Shown: piece by piece, positions 33,606 through 40,715 of the stretch
How positions within the stretch are numbered: the first letter of the stretch is position 1
Layout: each line of letters starts with the position of its first letter
Source of the DNA: Streptomyces adustus
GTDB lineage: Bacteria; Actinomycetota; Actinomycetes; Streptomycetales; Streptomycetaceae
Assembly: GCF_009377175.1 (NCBI RefSeq)
Contig: NZ_VJZD01000062.1
Coordinates: forward strand, 1 to 40,715
Direction: 5' to 3'
DNA: 40,715 nucleotides
Notes under the pieces: generated by a model
Database searches by the model: none
Told to the model about the DNA's origin: nothing
What the model saw: only the letters and a program-made list of their open reading frames with translations
Program-made: the position numbers and the translations under genes

Positions 33606-36600
33606 TCACTTCAGGTAGGGGCCGTCGCTTCCGATCTTTCCGGGGCCGTTGAGCACGTACACCCGCAGGTTGCCCTTGCCGGGTGCGGCCACGGTCAGGG
33701 TGCCGCCGGTGACCGTCTGGACGTCGCCGGTGACGGCGTCCCGGTAGGTGCCGTTGGGGATACCGGTGTAGGTGGCGCCGCCGGTGACCGTGACGAGGGC
33801 GAAGCTGTCGGTCGTCCCGCTGGTGTAGCGGCGCTTGAAGGCCATCGAGCCGCTGATGCCGTCCGTGGAGTACTGGCCCGACTGGAGGGCCGGGACGGCC
33901 CGGCGGATCTGGTTGAGCCGCTGGAGGTGCTTGACCAGGGGCTGGGCGAGGGTGGTGGCCACCGCGCCGCTGGCGGAGTCGACCTTGCCGAAGTCGGAGG
34001 CGGTGACGCTCCCCGCGAGATGGTCGCCGTAGTAGGCGCGTCCGGTGGTCGCCAGCGGGCAGGTCGGACCGCAGTCGATCTGCTTGCCCGCCTGGAACTC
34101 GATCTCCGATCCGTAGTACAGCGTGGGGATGCCGCGGAAGGTCCACATCAGGGACATGTTCTCGGCCCAGGCGTCGGTGCCGCCGCTGTAGCGGGTGCTC
34201 GACTTGTTCGGGCCGTAGTCGTGACTGTCGACGTAGACGACGTTGTACGTGGCGTCGTTGACGGAGTCGTCGGAGTCCTTGCCGTTGTTGTAGGCGTTCT
34301 GCGCGTCGCCGAAGTTCATGTGCATGCGCATGTCGATGATGTTCATCCCGGAGAACTGGCTGCGGTCCGGGGTGTGGTAACTGTTGCCGCTCAGGAAGGC
34401 GTTGGTGGAGGTGGGCTGGTTGCCGGTGCCGAGCTGCTCCTCGTAGTTGTACTGCTCGATGGAGGCGGTCTCGTCGTCGGCGCTGTACTCCTTGCGCTCC
34501 TTCCAGGTGTAGAACTGCGCGGAGTGGTTCACCGAGCCTCGGTTCCACTTGTCGTTGACGAACGCGCCGACCTCGCCGAAGACGAAGAAGTTCTTCGCGG
34601 CGTCCGTGCCGAACCGCTGGGTGACCCGGTCGTAGATGGCGGGCAGGAAGCGGCGGTTCCAGGTGACGCGCGGGATGTGCACGGCCGTGTCGATGCGGAA
34701 CCCGTCCACGCCCATGTCGATGTACTTGTCGTACGCGCCGATCAGGTAGTTCTGGACGGTGGCGTTCTCGGTGTTGAAGTCGGCCAGGTCCTCGTGCAGC
34801 CAGCACGAACGCGAGTCCTCGCCCTCCCAGTTGCCGATCCAGCACTGGTGGTAGTACGCCTTCGGGAACATGCCCGAAGTGGGGCTGGGCCACTGGCAGT
34901 TGTAGAGGGTGTAGCCCTCGGCGCTCTTGCCGCCGGTGGGCTTGCCCCAGTTGAGGCAGGTGTTGCCGGAGGGTTCGGCGGTCGACCACAGGTCGCCGTT
35001 GTAGTACGACTTCCCGGACTTGGACTCCACGGTCAGGCCGTCGTACTCGAAGCCCTCGTTCTTCTCGTCGTAGTACCAGCTCCACTGGCTGTCGCGGACG
35101 CCGTACACGGTCGGGGTGAACAGGCCCTTCGCGCCCCAGCGGGAGCTGTGGTTGTAGACGACGTCCTGGTAGATCTTCATGCCCTTGGCGTGGGCCGCGT
35201 TGATGAGGTCCTGGTAGGAGGCGCCCGCGGACTCCAGGCGCGGGTCGACCTTGTAGAAGTCGTAGCCGTGGTAGCCGTGGTAGTCGTAGTCCGAGCGGTT
35301 CAGGACCACCGGGGTGATCCAGACGGCCGAGAAGCCGAGGGCCTTGATGTAGTCGAGCTTGTCGACCAGACCCTTGAAGTCGCCGCGGAACATGGGGTCG
35401 TTGTTGGCGGCGTTGCCGGACTTCACGTCCTGGCTGCCGCCGCGGTTGTTGGAGCTGTCACCGTCGTAGAAGCGTGCGGTGAGGACGAAGTAGATGGGGT
35501 CCTTGCGCGGGTCGGTGCCCAGCGGCGTCCCCGAGGCGGGTGCGGGTGCCTGCTCCCCGGTCGTGACGGTGGCCGCGGCGGAGGCGGGCGAGGTGTTCCC
35601 GGCCGCGTCGACGGCCTTCACCGTGTAGGTGTAGGCGGTCTTCTCCTCCAGCCCCGTGTCGGAGTACACCGTCGAGCCGACATCGGTGACGACGGTTCCC
35701 TTCGTCCCGCCCGTGCGGGTGAGCTGGTACTTCGTCACGGCGGTGTCGTCGGTCGCCGGGTTCCAGCTCACCACCACCGAGGTGTTGGTGGCGCTCGCGG
35801 TGACCCCGGTGGGTGTGGTCGGCGCCTGGGTGTCGGGGGCCTGGGCCGCGCAGGGGTCCTTGGCGTCGGCGGTGACGGTCCGGTCCTTCACCGTCGTGGT
35901 GCCGGTCGGGATCGTGTAGTCGGCGCTGTTGTTGTTGTCCCAGACGCCGTTTCCGTTGTTGAAGGCGGCCTTGAGCGAGGTCGCCGTGCCGATGTCGAGG
36001 GTCTTCTTCCACCAGCCGGTGCAGGCGCTCTCCATGCCGACGCCGGGGACGGTCGTCCAGGAGCCGCCCGTGGGCGCGTAGTGGATGTTGGCCGTGGTCC
36101 AGCCGGACGTGGCGGTCGAGTAGTACACGGTCGCCTGGTTGCCGCTGCCCGTACCGGTGTCGGCGCACGGGTCGCTGTGGGCGATCACGCCGTCCTTGAC
36201 GGTGATGGTTCCGGTGCCCAGCGCGTAGTTGTTGCCGCCGTTGTTGTCCCAGGTGCCGCTTCCGTTGTTGAAGGTGGCCTGGAGGCCGGCGGCCGAGCCG
36301 AGGTCGACGGTCTTCTTCACCCAGTCCGTGCAGGCGGCCTCCATCACCACGCCGGGAACCGTGGTCCACGAGCCGCCGTCCGGGGCGTAGTGGAGGTAGG
36401 TGGAGGACCAGTTCTTGGTCTTCGTGTAGTAGAAGACGGTGGCCGTGTTGGTCGTGTCGGCCGCGGTCCCCAGCGCGACGGGGCTTGCGTCCGGCACGCC
36501 CGTCAGCAGGCCTGACAGGCCGGCCGCGACCGCGATCAGTGCGAGCGGGCGGCGCAGTCGGCCCAGCAGGCGCACTCCGCGCGGCGGTCTGCGTCTTCCG

Positions 36601-36623
36601 GGACTCATGAGTGCGGGTTTCAT
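33606..36623 (-). CDS. Secreted alpha-amylase (GH13) with two CBM25 domains and FN3
   Basis: A 1005-residue exported enzyme. A signal peptide (PLALIAVAAGLSGLLTG) is followed by two CBM25 starch-binding domains, about 60-150 and 163-257 (HYAPDGGSWTTVPGV, FNNGSGTWDNNGGNNY and near copies), an FN3 domain about 268-355, and the GH13 barrel about 375-900. Catalytic residues are Asp about 645 (GFRIDTAVH), Glu about 684 (FGEVGAF) and Asp about 802 (YVDSHDYG); DVVYNHSS is also present. It degrades starch outside the cell. ATG at 36623 follows AAGGGGAAG. The two CBMs look like a recent internal duplication. A promoter and repeated TGCAACAA boxes lie upstream. The upstream in-frame ATG at 36641 is not favoured. 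Confidence 0.93.
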   Translation of the reverse strand: MKPALMSPGRRRPPRGVRLLGRLRRPLALIAVAAGLSGLLTGVPDASPVALGTAADTTNTATVFYYTKTKNWSSTYLHYAPDGGSWTTVPGVVMEAACTDWVKKTVDLGSAAGLQATFNNGSGTWDNNGGNNYALGTGTITVKDGVIAHSDPCADTGTGSGNQATVYYSTATSGWTTANIHYAPTGGSWTTVPGVGMESACTGWWKKTLDIGTATSLKAAFNNGNGVWDNNNSADYTIPTGTTTVKDRTVTADAKDPCAAQAPDTQAPTTPTGVTASATNTSVVVSWNPATDDTAVTKYQLTRTGGTKGTVVTDVGSTVYSDTGLEEKTAYTYTVKAVDAAGNTSPASAAATVTTGEQAPAPASGTPLGTDPRKDPIYFVLTARFYDGDSSNNRGGSQDVKSGNAANNDPMFRGDFKGLVDKLDYIKALGFSAVWITPVVLNRSDYDYHGYHGYDFYKVDPRLESAGASYQDLINAAHAKGMKIYQDVVYNHSSRWGAKGLFTPTVYGVRDSQWSWYYDEKNEGFEYDGLTVESKSGKSYYNGDLWSTAEPSGNTCLNWGKPTGGKSAEGYTLYNCQWPSPTSGMFPKAYYHQCWIGNWEGEDSRSCWLHEDLADFNTENATVQNYLIGAYDKYIDMGVDGFRIDTAVHIPRVTWNRRFLPAIYDRVTQRFGTDAAKNFFVFGEVGAFVNDKWNRGSVNHSAQFYTWKERKEYSADDETASIEQYNYEEQLGTGNQPTSTNAFLSGNSYHTPDRSQFSGMNIIDMRMHMNFGDAQNAYNNGKDSDDSVNDATYNVVYVDSHDYGPNKSSTRYSGGTDAWAENMSLMWTFRGIPTLYYGSEIEFQAGKQIDCGPTCPLATTGRAYYGDHLAGSVTASDFGKVDSASGAVATTLAQPLVKHLQRLNQIRRAVPALQSGQYSTDGISGSMAFKRRYTSGTTDSFALVTVTGGATYTGIPNGTYRDAVTGDVQTVTGGTLTVAAPGKGNLRVYVLNGPGKIGSDGPYLK
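36226..36259 (-). repeat. DNA-level repeat between the two CBM25 coding segments
   Basis: The segment here and that at 35922-35956 are near copies (both hold GTTGTTGTCCCAG and TTCCGTTGTTGAAGG) and encode the FNNG-WDNN part of each CBM25. This is an in-gene domain duplication, not a mobile repeat. Confidence 0.6.
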
Positions 36624-36632
36624 GGCTTCCCC

Positions 36633-36673
36633 TTGTTGCAAGAAGAACCGGCAAGTTCCTGAAATTTGTTGCA
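36633..36673 (-). promoter_or_regulatory. Two TGCAACAA boxes, likely amylase operator
   Basis: TTGTTGCA (plus strand) occurs at 36633-36640 and 36666-36673, 33 bases apart, about three helix turns, so both face the same side. Streptomyces amylase promoters are known for TTGCAA/CTTGCAG-type boxes bound by a LacI-family maltose regulator (MalR/Reg1). The outer box overlaps the expected transcription start. Confidence 0.55.
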
Positions 36674-36677
36674 GCGG

Positions 36678-36706
36678 AAACTACAGGTGCATGACAGTCC
36701 TGTAAA
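36678..36706 (-). promoter_or_regulatory. Predicted amylase promoter
   Basis: On the minus strand TTTACA (36706-36701) and TAGTTT (36683-36678) are separated by 17 bases. Transcription would start near 36671, inside the first TGCAACAA box. Confidence 0.55.
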
Positions 36707-36841
36707 TGGATCGCGCGCCCCTTCCCGCAGAAAGCGCGTTCTCGTCCCGCGCAGGGCGGGAGCCCACCTCACACAAGGCGTAGGTCCGTCCGCGCCAACT
36801 CGCCGGTGCGGTGTTTGCTTCCGGAATCGGCGATCGCCACG

Positions 36842-37423
36842 ATGAACTCCGTGGTTCTGACTCCGGGCTGGGTGTGGCAGGGGGGCCCGACGCGCCGGGC
36901 GCTGGGCACCGGCGTCCCCACCGGGCTCTTCCTCGGCGCCTTCGCCTTTGTCGAGTCGGGCTCCTGGATCGCCGCCGCCGTGGTGTTCCTGCTGCTGAGC
37001 CCCTTCCACGGCATCCGGGTGGCCCGGCGGATGGGCAGGGCGTGGCCCGGCGCCGCGCAGCTTGACGCGGCCGACCGGGCAGCCGTCGTACGGGCGACCC
37101 GGCGCGGCGCGGACCTCGGCGATCCCCGCCTGGCGCCCGCGGTGATCGACTACGCCGAGGCCCTGCGCAACGTTCGCGAACAGGACCGGATCAGGAGGTG
37201 GGTGGTCGCGGGCCTCGCCACCGTGGCCCTGGTTCTGGCGCTCTACGACACGCACTCCGGGGAGCGGGGGCAAGCCGTGGCGTCGTGGCTGGTGCTGGCG
37301 GTGTTCCTGCTGGACCTGATCTGGCGGCCCGGCCAGGAGGACGCGGTCGTCGCCCGCGCGCGGCGGGCGGCGGACGCGGCCCGCCGGACCCTGCGCCGGA
37401 ATCCGGCCGACGACCTGCCCTGA
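36842..37423 (+). CDS. Conserved membrane protein of unknown function
   Basis: A 193-residue protein with two hydrophobic pairs: VPTGLFLGAFAFVESGSWIAAAVVFLLL at about 25-52 and RRWVVAGLATVALVLALYD plus AVASWLVLAVFLLDLIW at about 120-165, with a charged, helical middle (AADRAAVVRATRRGADLGD). From memory this family is widespread in Streptomyces without a known role; no enzyme motif is present. ATG at 36842 has no clear ribosome site; a GTG at 36806 would add 12 non-conserved residues. It is divergent from the amylase and convergent with the PAS-SpoIIE gene. Confidence 0.78.
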   Translation: MNSVVLTPGWVWQGGPTRRALGTGVPTGLFLGAFAFVESGSWIAAAVVFLLLSPFHGIRVARRMGRAWPGAAQLDAADRAAVVRATRRGADLGDPRLAPAVIDYAEALRNVREQDRIRRWVVAGLATVALVLALYDTHSGERGQAVASWLVLAVFLLDLIWRPGQEDAVVARARRAADAARRTLRRNPADDLP

Positions 37424-37435
37424 GGCCGGGTACAG

Positions 37436-37470
37436 ACCACCCCGACGGGCACGGTCCTCGCCGGGGTGGT
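37436..37470. terminator. Bidirectional hairpin terminator
   Basis: ACCACCCCG at 37436-37444 pairs with CGGGGTGGT at 37462-37470 between two convergent genes, 12 bases after each stop codon. Confidence 0.6.
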
Positions 37471-37481
37471 GCGCGCGGGCG

Positions 37482-38762
37482 TCAGAGGCGTACGACGATC
37501 AGGGCGATGTCGTCGCGCGCGCCGTGGCTGACCCCCAGGCGCGCCAGCAGGGTGTCCGCGAGCCGTTCGGGGCTCAGCCCCACACAGCAGTCGAGAAGGA
37601 TGTCCGTCAGTCGGTTCAGACCGACATCGATGTCCTCGTCATGGCGCTCGATCAGGCCGTCGGTGTACATCACCAGCGTGTCGCCGGGCCGGTAGCCGGT
37701 GCCGGCCTGCGGGCGCGGGACGTGTTCGGGCCGGGCGCCGAGCGGCGGGTCGGTGGCCTGGTCCAGCAGTTCGCAGGTGCCGTCCGCGTGCATCAGCACC
37801 GGCGGCGGATGGCCGGCGCTGGAGTAGATGATCAGGCGAGAGCGGGTGTCGATCAGCGCGGTCACCGCCGTGGCGGCCAGCGCGCCCTCCACGGAGCGGG
37901 CGTAGAGGCCGAGCACCTCCATGGCCTGCGCCGGCCCGGTGACCGCGCGACTGGCCGCCGACAGCGCGCTGCGAAGCATGCCCATGACAGTCGCGGCCTC
38001 CAGGCCGTGCCCCACCACGTCGCCCACCGCCACGGTGAACCGGCCGTTGGCCAGATCGACGGTGTCGTACCAGTCACCGCACACGTTCAGCGAACCGACG
38101 GCGGGCAGATAGCGCACCGTGACGTTCGGATGCCGGGCCAGGTCCGGGGCGCGGAGCATCGCCTCCTGGAGGGTGAGGGCCACCTGCCGCTCGCGGGCGT
38201 GGGCCCGGCGCAGTTCCTCGTTGAGCCGCTGGAGCTCCTTGGCCCGGATGTAGAGCTCGGCCTCCATCGCCTCCTCCCGCTCGCTCGACGAACCGGACGA
38301 CGACCGGGCGCGCCGTCCGCGGGCCCGCACGAAGGCGGTCACGTCCTCGACCCGGTGGATGATCCACGCCACGCCGCCGTCCGGCCCGAGCACGGGCGTG
38401 TTGACCGGGGACCACCACCGCTCCTCGAACCGGCCCGGTCTGCTCACCACGGGGATGTCGTAGCGCTGCGCCGCCATCGCGTCCGGCTCCCGGGTGGCCA
38501 GCACGCGCTCCATGGAGGCCGACAGGTTGCGCACCCCGTCCGCGTTCGGGTCGTTCGGATTGTCGGGAAAGGCGTCGAACAGGTACTGGCCGATCAGCTC
38601 CTCGCGCGTCCGTCCGGTCGCCCTGCCGTACGCCTCGTTCACACCGACGATCACCAGATCGGGTGTCAGCACCAGATAGGGGCTGGGAGTGGCGGCGAAC
38701 AGCGCGCGATAGTCGACCTCCCCCGTGGCCGCGTGCGCGCCGTCGGCTGCCGGGATCTCCAC
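37482..38762 (-). CDS. PAS-SpoIIE serine phosphatase
   Basis: A 426-residue soluble protein. A PAS domain covers about 18-145 (FAATPSPYLVLTPDLVIVGVNEAYGRATGRTREELIGQ), followed by a charged helical linker about 155-200 and a SpoIIE/PP2C phosphatase about 210-426 with VCGDWYDTV, GDVVGHGLEAATVMG, SAGHPPPVL, MYTDGLIE and ARDDIALIVVRL. It would dephosphorylate an anti-anti-sigma (STAS) protein in response to a PAS signal. Unlike the phosphatase encoded at 4166 it has no transmembrane or HATPase domain. GTG at 38762 follows GGAGAG. No partner genes lie adjacent. Confidence 0.92.
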   Translation of the reverse strand: MEIPAADGAHAATGEVDYRALFAATPSPYLVLTPDLVIVGVNEAYGRATGRTREELIGQYLFDAFPDNPNDPNADGVRNLSASMERVLATREPDAMAAQRYDIPVVSRPGRFEERWWSPVNTPVLGPDGGVAWIIHRVEDVTAFVRARGRRARSSSGSSSEREEAMEAELYIRAKELQRLNEELRRAHARERQVALTLQEAMLRAPDLARHPNVTVRYLPAVGSLNVCGDWYDTVDLANGRFTVAVGDVVGHGLEAATVMGMLRSALSAASRAVTGPAQAMEVLGLYARSVEGALAATAVTALIDTRSRLIIYSSAGHPPPVLMHADGTCELLDQATDPPLGARPEHVPRPQAGTGYRPGDTLVMYTDGLIERHDEDIDVGLNRLTDILLDCCVGLSPERLADTLLARLGVSHGARDDIALIVVRL

Positions 38763-38951
38763 CTCTCCAATCTACGAGCCCTCCCCTGCCCCCGCCCGCC
38801 GGGCCGCCGGCCCTCCGGGCCACCTGCCGGCAGCCCGTACCAGGTCGAGGTACACGTAATGCCGGATTCGGATGATCATTCCCATCCTTGGACCACCGGC
38901 GTTCACCCGGCGTTGCGCCGGCACTCCCCGGGCGGGCGAACGATTTCGGCC

Positions 38952-40031
38952 ATGACTCACATGACACGTGTCAGAGCGGCTTCCGTACTGTCGGCCGCCC
39001 TGATGTTCCCCGGCCTGACGGCGGGCGCCGCGACGGCGGCGCCCGCCCACGCCGGAGCGAGCGCGCACTCCGCACGGCACATCCCGTTCACCGCGGCCGA
39101 GGTGACCGCGCGGAACGACGGCTCGTACAAGATCACCTGGACGGCCCCCGGCGTCCACCACGTGGCCGTCCGCGCGAACGGCCGCACCGTCGCCTCCGGC
39201 GGCTCCACCGGCTCGATCACGGTGACCGGCCTGCCCGCCGCGGACCGCCAGTGGTTCGACCTCGTGCCCGACCGCGGACGTGGTCTCCACCTCGCCGACC
39301 GGCTGATCAAGCTGGACGGCACGACCAACTTCCGTGACGCGGGCGGCTACCGCACCACCGACGGCAGCTGGGTGAAGATGGGGGTCGTCTACCGCTCGGA
39401 CGCGCTCGACCGGCTGACCACCGCCGACCTGGCCAAGCTCGAGCGGCTCGGCATCTCCGTCGACTACGACCTGCGCACCACGTCCGAGCGCACCGGCGCG
39501 CCCGACCGGGTGCCGTCCGGCGCGCGGTACGTCGTCGCCAACGTGATCGGCGACGACTCCGACGTCTTCGCGATGCCGACCACGGCCGAGGCCGCGGCAC
39601 AGATGATGGTCGACGGCGAGAGGGCGATGGTCAGCGGCGCGACCGCGAAGGCGGCCTACTCCGAGGTCTTCGCCGGGATCGTCGCGGACGCCGACGGCTC
39701 GCTGTACCACTGCACGGCGGGCAAGGACCGTACCGGGTGGGCCAGTGCCACCCTGCTCACCGCTCTCGGCGTACCGCGCGAGACGGTGATGGCGGACTAC
39801 CTGGCCTCCAACACCTACCGGGCCTCGGTCAACGCCGCCACCCTGGCCGCCATGCCCGCGGCGCAGGCCGCGGTCTACAAGCCGCTGCTCGACGTGCGCG
39901 CCGAGTACCTCAACTCCGGCTTCGCCGAGGTGAAGGACAAGTACGGCTCCTTCGCGTCGTACGAGAAGAAGGCCCTGGGGATCGACCCGGGCGAGCTACG
40001 ACGGCTGAAGTCCCAGCTGCTCGTCGGCTGA
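38952..40031 (+). CDS. Secreted tyrosine/dual-specificity phosphatase with N-terminal beta domain
   Basis: A 359-residue exported protein. The signal peptide (AASVLSAALMFPGLTAGAATAAP) is cut near residue 30. Residues about 44-110 form a beta domain (YKITWTAPGVHHVAVRANGRTV) like an FN3/Ig fold. The phosphatase domain follows, with NFRDAGGYRTTDGSWVKMGVVYRSD and the P-loop HCTAGKDRTGWA (nucleophile Cys about 254), as in MptpB-like phosphatases. It likely acts on phosphotyrosine, phosphoserine or a phospholipid outside the cell. ATG at 38952 has no clear ribosome site, and ATG 38961 is an alternative. The gene is divergent from the PAS-SpoIIE gene with 189 bases between. Confidence 0.9.
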   Translation: MTHMTRVRAASVLSAALMFPGLTAGAATAAPAHAGASAHSARHIPFTAAEVTARNDGSYKITWTAPGVHHVAVRANGRTVASGGSTGSITVTGLPAADRQWFDLVPDRGRGLHLADRLIKLDGTTNFRDAGGYRTTDGSWVKMGVVYRSDALDRLTTADLAKLERLGISVDYDLRTTSERTGAPDRVPSGARYVVANVIGDDSDVFAMPTTAEAAAQMMVDGERAMVSGATAKAAYSEVFAGIVADADGSLYHCTAGKDRTGWASATLLTALGVPRETVMADYLASNTYRASVNAATLAAMPAAQAAVYKPLLDVRAEYLNSGFAEVKDKYGSFASYEKKALGIDPGELRRLKSQLLVG

Positions 40032-40115
40032 TCCCGCAGGCCCGCCCGGGTTCGGCCCGGCCCACCCGGGCCGGGCCGGACCCCGCCCTGTCGTGGAGCG
40101 GACGGTGCGCACCGG

Positions 40116-40715
40116 TCAAAGGGCAGTCGAAGCCTCCGGGTCCAGTCCGGCCATGAGTTCCGCGAAGGCGCCGTCGGCGGCCCGGGACGTGAAGAGCCGA
40201 TCGAGCCGGGCACGGGCGAGGCCGCGGTGGAAGGACCCCGCGCCGGTGTCGTCGCCCGCGTCATGGAGGGTCCGGGTCAGCCAGTGGGAGAACTCCTGGT
40301 CGTTCCAGACGCGCCGCAGACAGCGCCGGGAGTATGTGCGCAGCGGGCCGTCGTCGCCGTCGCGGACGAAGTCCCGAACGGCCCGGGCGAACAGGTCCGC
40401 GTCGTAGAGGGCCAGGTTCATGCCCTTGCCGCCCATGGGCGACACGATGTGCGCCGCGTCGCCGACGAGGTGGAGGCGGCCGTACTGCATGGGGTCGTGG
40501 ACGAGGCTGCGCAGCCGGAAGATCTCGCGTTCGGTGATCGGGCCGGACGGGAGGGCGGGGTCGCCGAGCCGGGTGCGCAGCGCTTCCCAGACACGGGGGT
40601 CGGTCCAGGCCTTGGGATCGTCGTCGGGCGGGCACTGGAGGTAGTAGCGGCTGGTGTGCGGGCCCCGGGAGAAGTGGGCGGCGTAGCCGTGCCGGCTGAC
40701 GGCGAGGAGGGGACG
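40116..40715 (-). CDS. pobA: 4-hydroxybenzoate 3-monooxygenase-like FAD enzyme, 5' end cut by window
   Basis: An open frame of 199 residues runs in from the right edge and ends at 40116, so only the C-terminal half is seen. It contains the FAD-binding motif YGRLHLVGDAAHIVSPMGGKGMNLALYDADLFARAV, then RRCLRRVWNDQEFSHWLTRTLH, as in PobA-type flavoprotein hydroxylases; the edge part reads GYAAHFSRGPHTSRYYLQCP. Such enzymes convert 4-hydroxybenzoate to protocatechuate with NAD(P)H and oxygen. The N-terminal GxGxxG and substrate residues lie outside the window, so the substrate is not proven. It is convergent with the phosphatase gene. Confidence 0.82.
   Translation of the reverse strand, partial: RPLLAVSRHGYAAHFSRGPHTSRYYLQCPPDDDPKAWTDPRVWEALRTRLGDPALPSGPITEREIFRLRSLVHDPMQYGRLHLVGDAAHIVSPMGGKGMNLALYDADLFARAVRDFVRDGDDGPLRTYSRRCLRRVWNDQEFSHWLTRTLHDAGDDTGAGSFHRGLARARLDRLFTSRAADGAFAELMAGLDPEASTAL

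Noticed and set aside
33402..36515. Open frame of over 1000 codons on the plus strand
   Set aside because: Antisense shadow of the amylase gene; valine/glycine/aspartate-biased with no domain or ribosome site.
36842..37423. Relation of the small membrane protein to starch use
   Set aside because: It is divergent from the amylase with its own start region, and nothing in its sequence suggests sugar binding or transport.

Overview
The window is very GC-rich, with coding frames carrying mostly G or C at the third codon position. GTG and TTG starts, four-base start/stop overlaps, many secreted hydrolases and a dense set of sensor/phosphatase regulators all point to a Streptomyces or close relative. 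I see no rRNA, tRNA, CRISPR, prophage or insertion sequence. It looks like chromosomal DNA of the regulatory and carbon-scavenging type.

Layout, left to right. (1) 1-9346: a long imperfect hairpin element at the left edge; a DUF4232-like lipoprotein; an ECF sigma factor overlapping a single-pass membrane partner; a membrane O-acyltransferase; a large Cache-PAS-GAF-SpoIIE-HATPase sensor phosphatase; and a methyltransferase/DHA2 exporter pair joined by a TTGA overlap. (2) 9451-12082: a secreted GH5 glycosidase with three C-terminal repeats, and an NTF2-fold protein. (3) 12379-18691: a nitrogen/guanidino-compound cluster. Agmatinase-type ureohydrolase, NCS1 permease, NTF2-fold protein and aminobutyraldehyde dehydrogenase lie on the minus strand, with a divergent PucR-family regulator whose start codon sits inside an inverted repeat. 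(4) 18713-19339: a DinB-fold protein. (5) 19427-25143: an arabino-oligosaccharide operon (binding protein, two ABC permeases, secreted GH43 arabinanase, intracellular GH51 arabinofuranosidase). Its predicted promoter has a perfect LacI-type palindrome between -35 and -10. No ABC ATPase is present, as expected if a shared MsiK-type ATPase is used. (6) 25283-28209: an apparently frameshifted small membrane protein, a NarL-type two-component system and a cupin. (7) 28304-33321: a secreted PGRP amidase, a lipoprotein, a small secreted four-cysteine protein and an ArsR-like regulator. (8) 33606-40715: a secreted alpha-amylase with two CBM25 domains and FN3, a conserved membrane protein, a PAS-SpoIIE phosphatase, a secreted tyrosine phosphatase, and the 3' part of a PobA-like hydroxylase cut by the window edge.

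How the parts work together. The arabinan genes form a complete outside-to-inside route: secreted endo-cleavage, uptake of oligomers, then cytoplasmic release of arabinose. The amylase and GH5 enzyme add starch and probably beta-glucan or mannan degradation. The ureohydrolase cluster would take up a nitrogen-rich solute, release urea and oxidise an aldehyde toward GABA.

Nothing here is an obviously unprecedented machine. The strongest leads are the guanidino cluster and its operator, the arabinan promoter/operator, the edge hairpin element, the GH5 tail repeats, the frameshifted membrane gene and the sigma/membrane-partner pair. All functions come from reading motifs; no database search was run.
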